DNA of 64,000 bases, from positions 20,702 through 84,701 of the IMG/VR virus record IMGVR_UViG_3300025082_002887. The stretch is one strand, 5' to 3'. Each line of letters starts with the position of its first letter. Positions within the stretch are counted from its first letter, which is position 1. This DNA comes from a virus. The notes beneath the pieces were generated by a model. It did no database searches. It saw only the letters and a list, made by a program, of their open reading frames with translations, and was not told where the DNA came from. This document shows, piece by piece, positions 17,945 through 25,856 of this stretch. The position numbers and the translations under genes are program-made.

Positions 17945-18789
17945 ATTTTAGAAATTTAAATAAACATTATTTTATTGGTGAGATCGGCATTAATCATAAC
18001 GGCGATTTGCAAATAGCAAAAAAATTAATTGATGCGGTGCATGCATGTAACTGGGATTGCGCCAAATTCCAAAAAAGAAATCCCGATGTCTGCGTGCCAG
18101 AACATCAAAAAAACGTCTTAAGGGAAACACCATGGGGCACTTTAAAATATATTGACTATAAATACAGAGTTGAATTTGGTAAAGAAAAATATGATTATAT
18201 AAATTCTTATTGTGGCGAAAAACCAGTCGATTGGTCAGCTTCTGTTTGGGATTTAAATAGTTTAGATTTTCTGTTACAATATAATCTGCCTTTTATTAAA
18301 ATCCCTTCTGCCATGGTGGCTAATGAGGTTTTAGTGGCAGAAACTGCAAAGTCTGGTAAACCTATTATAATGTCAACTGGTATGTGCAACATAGAAGAAG
18401 TGGACAGTGCTGTAAATAATGTATTGAAATATAACGATAATCTAGTTTTAATGCACACAAACTCTAGTTACCCGACACCCAAAGAGGAACTAAACTTAAG
18501 TTTAATACCTTTCTTAAAGGAACGTTACAATTGCACAGTAGGATACTCGGGGCATGAAGAGGATCTAGAACCAACAGTGATCGCTGCAGTACTGGGTGCT
18601 AAAGTTATTGAAAGGCATATAACATTGTCGCACGATATGTGGGGCACAGATCAAAAATCAAGTTTAGAAGTATTGGCAATGGATATATTACAAAAGAGAA
18701 TAAAAGATATCGACAAGATTGTGGGAAAACCAATCAAGGAAGTTACAAATAGTGAAGTCAATATTAGAAAGAAGTTGAGGGGATATTAA
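17938..18789 (+). CDS. neuB: NeuB-like nonulosonate synthase lacking the SAF domain
   Basis: A 283-residue protein with the NeuB TIM-barrel signature: FIGEIGINHNGDLQIAKKLI (strand 1 with E-x-x-x-N-H-x-G), CAKFQKRNPD (the K-F-Q), PIIMSTGMCNIEE, HTNSSYPTP and VGYSGHEED, then IERHITLSHDMWGTDQKSSL where other members have the D-H-x-x-S metal/substrate loop. These are the residues that condense phosphoenolpyruvate with an amino-sugar aldose to give a sialic, legionaminic or pseudaminic type acid. The family usually has about 340 residues, with a C-terminal antifreeze-like SAF domain; here the protein ends right after the barrel. It may therefore need a partner or differ in dimer-based substrate binding. 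Confidence 0.87.
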   Translation: MVDFRNLNKHYFIGEIGINHNGDLQIAKKLIDAVHACNWDCAKFQKRNPDVCVPEHQKNVLRETPWGTLKYIDYKYRVEFGKEKYDYINSYCGEKPVDWSASVWDLNSLDFLLQYNLPFIKIPSAMVANEVLVAETAKSGKPIIMSTGMCNIEEVDSAVNNVLKYNDNLVLMHTNSSYPTPKEELNLSLIPFLKERYNCTVGYSGHEEDLEPTVIAAVLGAKVIERHITLSHDMWGTDQKSSLEVLAMDILQKRIKDIDKIVGKPIKEVTNSEVNIRKKLRGY

Positions 18790-18814
18790 TGAAAAGTAGT
18801 TATGATGTGATTAA

Positions 18815-19126
18815 ATGGTAATTTATGTAGATATTGATGAAACAATTTGTATAACACCAGGAGATGCGCATACGGCAAGAAATTATGAAAATGCAAAACC
18901 TCTATTAAAAAACATTGAAAAATGTAATAAACTATATGAAGATGGTAATACAATTGTATATTGGACCGCCAGAGGGTGTACAACTGGTATAGATTGGTTT
19001 GACGTTACAGAAAAGCAATTAAATGAATGGGATGTTAAATATCACGATCTAAAATTGGGAAAGCCATTTTATGATTTATTTATTGATGATAAAGCAATAA
19101 ATTCAAAAGATTTTTTTAAAAATTAG
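18815..19126 (+). CDS. small HAD-family phosphatase (capsule type)
   Basis: A 103-residue HAD phosphatase. MVIYVDIDETIC is motif I (Asp6, Asp8, Thr10). IVYWTARG gives motif II (Thr in the strand end), and LGKPFYDLFIDDKAI gives motif III/IV with the Lys and Asp pair. It resembles the minimal capsule-biosynthesis phosphatases. In a nonulosonate pathway such an enzyme would remove the 9-phosphate made by a sugar-phosphate NeuB. A 10-codon ORF (18789-18821, MKSSYDVIKW) ends as ATGGTAA over the HAD start, which may couple translation to NeuB, since no ribosome site is visible. Confidence 0.8.
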   Translation: MVIYVDIDETICITPGDAHTARNYENAKPLLKNIEKCNKLYEDGNTIVYWTARGCTTGIDWFDVTEKQLNEWDVKYHDLKLGKPFYDLFIDDKAINSKDFFKN

Positions 19127-19137
19127 GAGGAAAATAG

Positions 19138-20022
19138 ATGGCTAAATGCTTAGTTACGGGTCATAAAGGATATATTGGCTCAAAAGTATATGCAAGATTA
19201 AAGGAATTAGGACACGAGGTACAAGGAATAGATCTTTTTGATGGTTATGATATATTAAAAGATTTAAAAGAATATAATGAACCAATGCGTGGTCGTTTCC
19301 ATCCACATTATCATGAGTTCAAGCCAGAATATATTTTTCATTTAGCCTGCATCCCGCGTGTTGCTTATAGTGTTGAAAACCCTGCGCGTACAATGAAAAA
19401 CAATGTTCTAGCTACGACATATATCCTTAATTTTGCTAGAAAAAGAAATGTAAAGCGCGTTATTTATTCTGGATCGTCTTCAGTCGTTGGTAATGGATCC
19501 GGCCCGAGCAGCCCATATGGATTACAAAAATTAATTTCAGAGATGGAATGTAAATTGTATTCTGATTTATATGGATTAGATACTGTTTCTTTACGTTACT
19601 TTAACGTATATTCTCCAGATCAAGAGGCAAGCGGCCCGTATGCAACGGCAATCGCAAATTGGATGCAATATATTAGAGATGGCAAAACTCCATATATAAC
19701 TGGTAACGGGGAACAAAAACGCGATATGGCACATTTAAATGATATAGTGTCGGCAAATATTTTTGCAATGGAACATAAAAAGGATTTCAATGGACAACAT
19801 TTTGATGTTGGGACAGGTAGCAATATTTCTTTAAATGAAATTAAGAATATTGTTTTAGATTATTTTCCAAATATAAAATTTGATTACACTGAAGAAAGAA
19901 AGGGCGATGTACTACACACACAAGCAAATATATTGCCTTTAAAAGAGTTAGGATGGCACGCTAAAGTGAACATCGTTGATGGCATTAACGAATGCTTTAA
20001 AATATTAAAAGAAAGGAGTTAG
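19138..20022 (+). CDS. NAD-dependent nucleotide-sugar epimerase/dehydratase
   Basis: A 294-residue extended SDR. CLVTGHKGYIGSKVYARL has the G-x-x-G-x-x-G NAD loop. IYSGSSSVVGN gives the catalytic Ser, and SPYGLQKLISE supplies the Tyr and Lys (YxxxK). YFNVYSPDQEASGPYATAI and the GKTPYITGNGEQKRDMAHLNDI tail match UDP-glucose/UDP-GlcNAc 4-epimerases. It would interconvert or prepare a UDP-amino sugar for the pathway. An AGGAGG site at 19125-19130 precedes the ATG, the strongest ribosome site in the island. It is the last gene before the phage regulatory genes. Confidence 0.88.
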   Translation: MAKCLVTGHKGYIGSKVYARLKELGHEVQGIDLFDGYDILKDLKEYNEPMRGRFHPHYHEFKPEYIFHLACIPRVAYSVENPARTMKNNVLATTYILNFARKRNVKRVIYSGSSSVVGNGSGPSSPYGLQKLISEMECKLYSDLYGLDTVSLRYFNVYSPDQEASGPYATAIANWMQYIRDGKTPYITGNGEQKRDMAHLNDIVSANIFAMEHKKDFNGQHFDVGTGSNISLNEIKNIVLDYFPNIKFDYTEERKGDVLHTQANILPLKELGWHAKVNIVDGINECFKILKERS

Positions 20023-20024
20023 AA

Positions 20025-20273
20025 ATGACACAAGATAAAAATATGTCAATGTCAGACCAAGCAGTGGGGGCCGTTATGATGGCTCTCCAAAAAAGTTTAA
20101 TGGAACAAAGCGATATTGTTCCGGTGCTAAAAGGGTTTAAATTTAGATTATCCAAACAAGGTCTTGCCGTTTTGAACCCACCTATTGTTAAGTTCAATGA
20201 GGAAACCCAAAATAATTTTCAAGAAAGTTTAGATTTTGGAGACCAAGACCATTCTGAAGATTCAACTTCATAA
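20025..20273 (+). CDS. small conserved-looking phage protein
   Basis: An 82-residue protein I cannot name. It has an amphipathic N-terminal half (QAVGAVMMALQKSLMEQ), a central beta-like VLKGFKFRLSKQGLAVLNPP, and an acidic, Ser-rich disordered tail. It has an AAGGAG site and its TAA overlaps the next ATG. It sits with the zinc-ribbon and sigma-factor genes; I have the impression that T4-like marine phages carry similar small proteins beside FmdB-type genes, which is unverified. Confidence 0.65.
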   Translation: MTQDKNMSMSDQAVGAVMMALQKSLMEQSDIVPVLKGFKFRLSKQGLAVLNPPIVKFNEETQNNFQESLDFGDQDHSEDSTS

Positions 20274-20527
20274 TGCCCATCTATATTTATGGTTGTGATA
20301 ATTGTGGAAGTGAAACAACAGTCAGCCATTCAATGACTGAAATAATAGAAGACTGCGAAGTATGCGAAATTTCTAGTTCTTTAACTAGAAGGCCTTCTAT
20401 GTTTTCCAATATCAAAAAGAAACCAGAACAAAAACAAAAAGTTGGTGACTATGTTGAAGGCTTTATAAAAGAGGCTGAACAAGATTTAAAACAACAAAAA
20501 AACAATTTGAGGAAAAAGAATGATTGA
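20273..20527 (+). CDS. FmdB-type zinc-ribbon protein
   Basis: An 84-residue protein. MPIYIYGCDNCGSETTVSHS followed by CEVCEISSSLTRRPS matches the FmdB/putative regulatory zinc-ribbon family: Cys-x2-Cys and a second Cys-x2-Cys about 20 residues later, with the S-(M/L)-x-x-R-x-P ending. The C-terminal 45 residues are a charged helix rich in Lys and Gln. A role in transcription is suggested for the family but is not established. It overlaps the following gene by 8 bases. Confidence 0.8.
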   Translation: MPIYIYGCDNCGSETTVSHSMTEIIEDCEVCEISSSLTRRPSMFSNIKKKPEQKQKVGDYVEGFIKEAEQDLKQQKNNLRKKND

Positions 20528-20822
20528 AATATTATTAGGAGTATCCATTTTAATTAATGGATTTTTGATATGGTATGTTGTTAAGTTAATAAAGAAATTT
20601 CTTAATATTTCTGAAGAGTTAGAAGGGCTTTTTATTCTCTTAGAAGAATATGCGGAGCATGTAGACTCTGTATACAATTTAGAAAGATTTTATGGCGACA
20701 CGACATTGGAACATTTAATGAGACATTCTAAATCTATAGCTGAAATAGCCAAGAATTTTCGAGTTATTTATGATGTAAATTATGAGTTAGAAGAAGAGGA
20801 AGATGAGGAAGAGGAAGAATAA
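20520..20822 (+). CDS. small membrane-anchored protein with acidic tail
   Basis: A 100-residue protein. Residues 3-28 are a hydrophobic membrane segment (IEILLGVSILINGFLIWYVV) followed by positive KLIKK, predicting N-out or N-in anchoring with a cytoplasmic helix. Residues 30-85 look like a helical hairpin. The last 10 residues are almost only Glu/Asp. No enzyme motif is present. It lies between the zinc ribbon and the late sigma gene. Confidence 0.65.
   Translation: MIEILLGVSILINGFLIWYVVKLIKKFLNISEELEGLFILLEEYAEHVDSVYNLERFYGDTTLEHLMRHSKSIAEIAKNFRVIYDVNYELEEEEDEEEEE
20791..20819 (+). repeat. GAA/GAG simple repeat encoding acidic tail
   Basis: Purine-only codons GAA, GAG and GAT encode a Glu/Asp run at the C-terminus of the membrane-anchored protein. 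A second, longer run of this kind occurs near 62130, so acidic tails are a recurring feature of this genome. Confidence 0.7.
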
Positions 20823-20825
20823 TGT

Positions 20826-21521
20826 ATGGCCGGCAAAAGAAAAAAAAACCACTACTTTACTAAAGTTCATGAGCAAGCGATTATAGACTATTGCTCGTCC
20901 CATGACCAGAAAGAAAGAAACGAATTATATAATGAATTTATCGGCCCTGCCTTTAGTGAATTAGTAGACAAAATTGTTTATACATATAAATTTACTAATC
21001 TCCCAAACTGTGATTATTTGAGAGAAGATTGCAAAAATTGGCTAATAACTGTATTAAATAAATATGATCCAAATCGCGGCTCTAAAGCCTTTTCTTATTT
21101 TAGTGTCATAACAAAGAATTGGTTCATTCACAAAGTAAAGAAAAATGTACAAAGAGCTAAAAGAGAAGTATTAATCGAGAGTTATTGCGCGCCATTAAGC
21201 CAACAACAAGATGCACGCCATCCACTAGTAGTTTATAATACATTTATTGAAGATAATATAAAAAATGAATTTTGGACTGCGTTTAAAGAACAAATACATG
21301 ATTGGGAAAAATTACCTGTTCGAAATAACGAAAAAAAAGTTATTCAAGCTGTTAAAATTCTTTTCGAAGAATCTGAAAATATAGAAATTTTTAATAAAAA
21401 AGCTATTTATTTATACATAAGAGAAATCACGGGCTTGAATACTAAACAAGTTGTTAGTAGCTTAAATAGAATTAGAGTTCGATACAGGGAGTTTAAAACC
21501 AAATGGGACAAGGAAGATTAA
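20826..21521 (+). CDS. gp55: late transcription sigma factor, T4 gp55-like
   Basis: A 231-residue protein. The start MAGKRKKNHYFTKVHEQAI and the segment NKYDPNRGSKAFSYFSVITKNWFIHKVKK match gp55 of T4 and of cyanophages, in the helix that corresponds to sigma region 2 (DNA melting and core binding). It would replace the host sigma to read late promoters of the structural block that begins right after it. The C-terminal part (KQVVSSLNRIRVRYREFKTKWD) is basic. In T4, gp55 works with the clamp and gp33. The downstream small gene overlaps its end by 19 bases and is a possible partner. Confidence 0.85.
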   Translation: MAGKRKKNHYFTKVHEQAIIDYCSSHDQKERNELYNEFIGPAFSELVDKIVYTYKFTNLPNCDYLREDCKNWLITVLNKYDPNRGSKAFSYFSVITKNWFIHKVKKNVQRAKREVLIESYCAPLSQQQDARHPLVVYNTFIEDNIKNEFWTAFKEQIHDWEKLPVRNNEKKVIQAVKILFEESENIEIFNKKAIYLYIREITGLNTKQVVSSLNRIRVRYREFKTKWDKED

Positions 21522-21808
21522 AAAACATCGATGAATATATTAATGAATCGCTTTCTAATATAAGAGATGATAGAGCCGTTACCTCCACTCTTTTGACAGA
21601 GTTATTAATAGAAATGAAGAAAGCCGGCGACCTTGAGACCCACAAACAGCTTGGTTTAATCGCGTCCAAATATGTTGAAACCCTCCAGCGATCCAACGAA
21701 CAGTTAGTTAAAATCACTGCCATATTAAACAAAAGACAGCAAGGTACACTTGAGCTAGATGAAGAAGACAAACAAGAACTTTTTGATTTGATTCAGGGAG
21801 AAAAATAA
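21503..21808 (+). CDS. small helical protein next to the late sigma factor
   Basis: A 101-residue, mostly helical protein with no cysteines (RLKNIDEYINESLSNIRDD, TSTLLTELLIEMKKAGDLE, KQLGLIASKYVETLQRSNEQLV). Its acidic end DEEDKQELFDLIQGEK is hydrophobic at three positions. Tight coupling to the gp55-like gene makes a role in late transcription (for example a gp33-like coactivator) conceivable, but no motif proves this. Unknown function is the safer call. Confidence 0.55.
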   Translation: MGQGRLKNIDEYINESLSNIRDDRAVTSTLLTELLIEMKKAGDLETHKQLGLIASKYVETLQRSNEQLVKITAILNKRQQGTLELDEEDKQELFDLIQGEK

Positions 21809-21811
21809 TAT

Positions 21812-24800
21812 ATGGCAGAATGTGATTATCAAGGCGATGAGGGGTGCGAAGCGCCAGCTATATTTAAGTTGCCGGCCGGGACGCTTAATCCTCAAATTAA
21901 TGAGGTCGACCTCAATCAAAGAAGTATAAATTTTCAAGAAGAAGGTGTTTATTCTGTCCTAGGCCAAACAGTAGATGAAGCTTTTACCCCAAATAAATTT
22001 AAAGGTCTCGGCCCTTTAAATGCTATATTATTGCGGATAGAAAATCCATATGGCGAAGGCGCTTCATGCACAGCCGAAGAGGTTGCTGCGAATGCCACCC
22101 ATACTGGTGAAAAAGATCCATTAACAAAATATCGCGTACGCATACCGGAGATGTGTGTTGCTACTTTGCCGCCACCGAACAACTTAGAAGATCCTTGTGA
22201 TCAAGACAACCTTCGCATCGATGCCCACATACTTTGCGAAGCAAAAGACAGAGAAGTGATGAGCATACCAGTTAAACTTGGCCAAGTAGTCAGAGTTCAG
22301 TTCGCTTCTGGCGCCGGATTAACTAATCTTAAATACTTGGGCCCCGTCGATTCGAAGGGCACAGCGTGGGAAAAACTTGATGGACCACACAGCCCCCCCG
22401 CCGATTATGGGAAACGCTTAGAAGAATGTAAAAAAATATATCCCAACAGAGGGGCAACTGGTGACATAATTGGTATGGATACAAATTTGTGGAAAAAAAA
22501 TAGTGGGCGTACACCGCTTGTTTCGGGCATTGGTATACCCGATGGTCCTGTCATCCCCGGAGAAATACACAAAGAATGGGTTGTAAACCTGTTTAAAGAA
22601 CTAAAAAAAGAAGGTAAGTATAAAGGATTAATTTGGACTGGGGTATGCAAAAATAACGGACCAGAAGATAATCTAAATATGTTAACAAGCGCCGGAAAAA
22701 AATCTTCTATAGGCGATCCCGGGCGCTCAACTGTTATTTATATGCCAATTGGCACCGACCCCACAATCCCTCTAGAAATAATATATTGGTTCCATGATGA
22801 AGCCGGCTTTAAAAACGATAAAGAAGAATGGGATGTGCTTTGGCAATCATTGTCGGGGATGATTAAAAAAAAGAGATCTTTAAATAATGCGAGGCGCAAT
22901 TTTATTTTAGTTATACCAGAGATGTTATGGTCTAAACAAAACACTACAGTAGCCGGTATGCGAAGAAATGAAACCACGCCAGTTTCAATAAAGTTTGGCC
23001 AATTAGATGTCGCCTCTTCATCGGGCTTCGTTGGTGAAACTCGCCTGCGCCATGCGGGATACACAGACCGTCAATGGGCCGCCTGGGGCTTCTCCGCAGG
23101 CTCGCATGATACCATCAACGCCTCGTCATTCGATCGGCCGTATCCGCCGCTAGCTTTCGTGTCATTAGAAGCCGGAGAAGCAAACCCTGCTTTGGCTGCT
23201 CCCACTGCCGGCAATATGAAACTTCTTCATGAGGAAGTATTGGGCCTATTACAAAAATATTTCAACGTCACCAAGGACAACGCCACACAAATAACATTGG
23301 TAGCCGATCACAAAGGAGGCATTGCTATATCTAATTTAGCACGTCTTAACCAATTAGAAGAGTTAAATCCATCAAAAATAGTTTTAATACACGCAGATTA
23401 TAGCAGCATCGGGCAATTACCAACCCAAGGGCTAGCGTTCGCGAAGAACTCCCAGATTCCAGACGGTATAGTTTTTAATTATTTTCATGACAATGATGCA
23501 TTTGAGATTTTAAAACACATTAATGCAAACACTCGATTAGAAATACATGTATCGCGCACCTCCGGGAAAAATCCCCTGCCGCGCCAAGCGGCCCGGGCCT
23601 TTATAGGGGCACTTTCCACAATGCTGCCCACTCCACCCGGGTGGTGGGCGCCCGACCCGCTCCCGGTCCACACCTTCGACGACCGCGTGCAAAAATTAAA
23701 AGAGCTTTATCATTACGCTGGTTTGGACCATTGGAGAGGAAAAACCACTGACGGGAATTATAATCCAAACCCCGCCCTGTTTAATGCTTATAAAGCTGGC
23801 TATTCCTTAATAAATCGCACCGGGCCCGCCGCCAATATAATTCGATTGGAGCCTCCCTTTAATAATATTGTATATAAAAGCTGGGGCGCATCTGCAAAGG
23901 GAGCTTTGGCGTGGCTCCCAGCAGATAACAACGTATCGCAACCTGAAGCACTGGTACAAGAATCCAAAAAACTTGCAGGCACTTTTGATATCGAGTCCGA
24001 TGTACCCAACAGCGTAAAAGAGGCCTTTAGAAAGTTTAGCGGAAGAGCGATATTATACAGATCAGAACTGGTCGGCACTACAAAAAATGTTGCAATACTA
24101 GAACCCAGCGGTGCTAGCATTTATAATAATTACGAACTTATCTATTATTTACATGGGGATATAGGCCAGAATGGCGCCGCAAAAACATATACAGACGCAT
24201 TAGGGAATCAATTTGCAACAATGGTTGGCGACGACCGAAATGTAATTATTGTGTTAATGGATCTTGATAATCCATCATCTAACACGGGCCTTTGGCAAAA
24301 TGGCGGCTTTAATCGGTTTCATGAGGAAATTTTATCCAAAATTAAAGAAAAGTGGTCTGGCCAAAAAAAGGGAGTTAATGATGATGGAAGTATATCATAT
24401 GACACTCCAGTCCACCCCCAACCCGGATTCTTTACAATCAAAGCCAATCACGGCGGATCTCGGATTCTTAACAGTATTGTTAAAAGCTTGGATAGTTCTC
24501 TTAGAGCGCCATCACCAGGCGCCCTCCGGAGGATAGATTTATTTGATGCAAATTACGGCCCAGAAATAGGAATAATCAAACAACTAAAAAGTTGGGGTGC
24601 TTCGACGCTAGGTACTAATTTTGAAATTCAAATGGTAGTAACGCCCACTACGATTGGGAAGCCCGGCCAGCAAGGCCAGCCGGCCAACAAACAAGCTGAA
24701 AAATATCAATCAGAACCAGGAGTATGGATTATTCCGGCTTCGGTTGATCACGGTGTGCTGCCCTATGTGTATTTTTCTGCCCCAAGTAAATTAGACACTG

Positions 24801-25828
24801 GTATACCAAAGATCCCTGTTCCAAACACACCAGATGCTTTACCTTTAACTCCTCCTGGTATGAAACCCAAGGCCCCCATACCACTTGTGTATAACAAAGA
24901 TGGTCATGCATATGCTGAACAAGGCGCCCCGTATTATGGAAAAAGATTACCAGAATATGATATGCAATTAACAGCATTTTTTAAAGGCAGATTAGAATAC
25001 CACACACCATCGACAGAAGAAGTTGGAAAAATAGAAGTGTGTTTAGCGGATTCGCGCCGAACGAACAACACTACAAAAACTTCTACATCATCTACTTCTG
25101 CTGATACTCAAGATTGTAAAACAAACCCGCTTGGATTAATAGATTATAAAACATCTGATTTTACTAGTATTGCTATAGAACCAACAAAAAGAAATTTTTC
25201 TTGGGGGGCCAAAGAATTTGGTAAATATTTAAAAGATCTTGATGCTTCTATGTGGGCAAGAACTAGCCCCGCCACTAAGTGGATTATTAAAGACTTATCT
25301 CCTAAAAATGCTAATGGCGTTGATAAAGTAGGGGGCCACGCTTCGCACAGAGAGGGAATAGACGCAGATTTTAATTTACCAAAAATAGATACTACTGGCG
25401 AAGCACCAATTCCAGTAGGACTAACAACATCAGAAATTTTAAAGGCACAAGAATTAGATGTAGATAAAATGTTGGCTTTTATAATGCTTTCAAAGATGCA
25501 TGGCGCAAAAGTTTTTTTCTTAGATAAAAAGTTTTTTAAACCTTTAAGAGAAAGGGCAAATTTTATTGCAACGGATGGTATCACGGCAACAACTAAAGGT
25601 AAAACTTTAGTTATAGATAATGCACTCAGAAGCTTTTTTAGAGAACATCTATATGAAAAACCAAAAATGGTTAAAGAAATAATGAATTCACTTATACACA
25701 AGCCGGGGCATCAAAACCGAGTACACGTAAGGATCCAGCGCAAATGGGGGTCTCACGAAACAAGAGATTATCCTGGCTGGGCAATTAGGCGCCTTAAAAA
25801 AATGGGCTGTAATTATAAAGAATTATAA
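21812..25828 (+). CDS. baseplate hub/puncturing protein with C-terminal murein endopeptidase
   Basis: A 1338-residue protein. Residues about 60-185 have an OB-like beta region (YRVRIPEM, VKLGQVVRVQFASG) as in baseplate hub gp5. Residues about 300-540 and 770-930 are two related alpha/beta-hydrolase-like segments. The first includes GFSAG (Ser428) and VADHKGG (His500); the second has LHGDIGQNG and KANHGGS (His880). The last 170 residues are a zinc endopeptidase: GGHASHREGIDADF (His1176, His1179, Asp1184, Asp1186) and VHVR (His1305), the pattern of M15/M74 (MepA-type) LD- or DD-endopeptidases that cut murein cross-links. It probably forms the cell-wall-piercing tip. The hydrolase-like parts may be binding or degenerate. 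Confidence 0.75.
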   Translation: MAECDYQGDEGCEAPAIFKLPAGTLNPQINEVDLNQRSINFQEEGVYSVLGQTVDEAFTPNKFKGLGPLNAILLRIENPYGEGASCTAEEVAANATHTGEKDPLTKYRVRIPEMCVATLPPPNNLEDPCDQDNLRIDAHILCEAKDREVMSIPVKLGQVVRVQFASGAGLTNLKYLGPVDSKGTAWEKLDGPHSPPADYGKRLEECKKIYPNRGATGDIIGMDTNLWKKNSGRTPLVSGIGIPDGPVIPGEIHKEWVVNLFKELKKEGKYKGLIWTGVCKNNGPEDNLNMLTSAGKKSSIGDPGRSTVIYMPIGTDPTIPLEIIYWFHDEAGFKNDKEEWDVLWQSLSGMIKKKRSLNNARRNFILVIPEMLWSKQNTTVAGMRRNETTPVSIKFGQLDVASSSGFVGETRLRHAGYTDRQWAAWGFSAGSHDTINASSFDRPYPPLAFVSLEAGEANPALAAPTAGNMKLLHEEVLGLLQKYFNVTKDNATQITLVADHKGGIAISNLARLNQLEELNPSKIVLIHADYSSIGQLPTQGLAFAKNSQIPDGIVFNYFHDNDAFEILKHINANTRLEIHVSRTSGKNPLPRQAARAFIGALSTMLPTPPGWWAPDPLPVHTFDDRVQKLKELYHYAGLDHWRGKTTDGNYNPNPALFNAYKAGYSLINRTGPAANIIRLEPPFNNIVYKSWGASAKGALAWLPADNNVSQPEALVQESKKLAGTFDIESDVPNSVKEAFRKFSGRAILYRSELVGTTKNVAILEPSGASIYNNYELIYYLHGDIGQNGAAKTYTDALGNQFATMVGDDRNVIIVLMDLDNPSSNTGLWQNGGFNRFHEEILSKIKEKWSGQKKGVNDDGSISYDTPVHPQPGFFTIKANHGGSRILNSIVKSLDSSLRAPSPGALRRIDLFDANYGPEIGIIKQLKSWGASTLGTNFEIQMVVTPTTIGKPGQQGQPANKQAEKYQSEPGVWIIPASVDHGVLPYVYFSAPSKLDTGIPKIPVPNTPDALPLTPPGMKPKAPIPLVYNKDGHAYAEQGAPYYGKRLPEYDMQLTAFFKGRLEYHTPSTEEVGKIEVCLADSRRTNNTTKTSTSSTSADTQDCKTNPLGLIDYKTSDFTSIAIEPTKRNFSWGAKEFGKYLKDLDASMWARTSPATKWIIKDLSPKNANGVDKVGGHASHREGIDADFNLPKIDTTGEAPIPVGLTTSEILKAQELDVDKMLAFIMLSKMHGAKVFFLDKKFFKPLRERANFIATDGITATTKGKTLVIDNALRSFFREHLYEKPKMVKEIMNSLIHKPGHQNRVHVRIQRKWGSHETRDYPGWAIRRLKKMGCNYKEL

Positions 25829-25856
25829 AGAATTAATAGTTATATAGAGGGAAATA

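Noticed and set aside
18157-18164. TATAAATA-like T4 late promoter in the NeuB gene
   Set aside because: Encodes conserved-looking Tyr/Lys codons in mid-gene, far from a start; chance in AT-rich DNA. The same holds for the one near 34587.
1569-20022. Glycan island as DNA-hypermodification machinery
   Set aside because: No nucleotide-modifying enzymes (thymidylate synthase-like, dCMP hydroxymethylase, DNA kinase) are seen; the enzymes are typical of cell-surface or protein glycans.
20543-20562. Hairpin ATCCATT/AATGGAT followed by T-run, terminator-like
   Set aside because: AT-rich weak stem inside the coding region of the membrane-anchored protein just after its start; unlikely to terminate.
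25144-25701. Antisense 185-codon frame
   Set aside because: Opposite the endopeptidase domain whose catalytic motifs fix the + strand frame; composition is that of a shadow.
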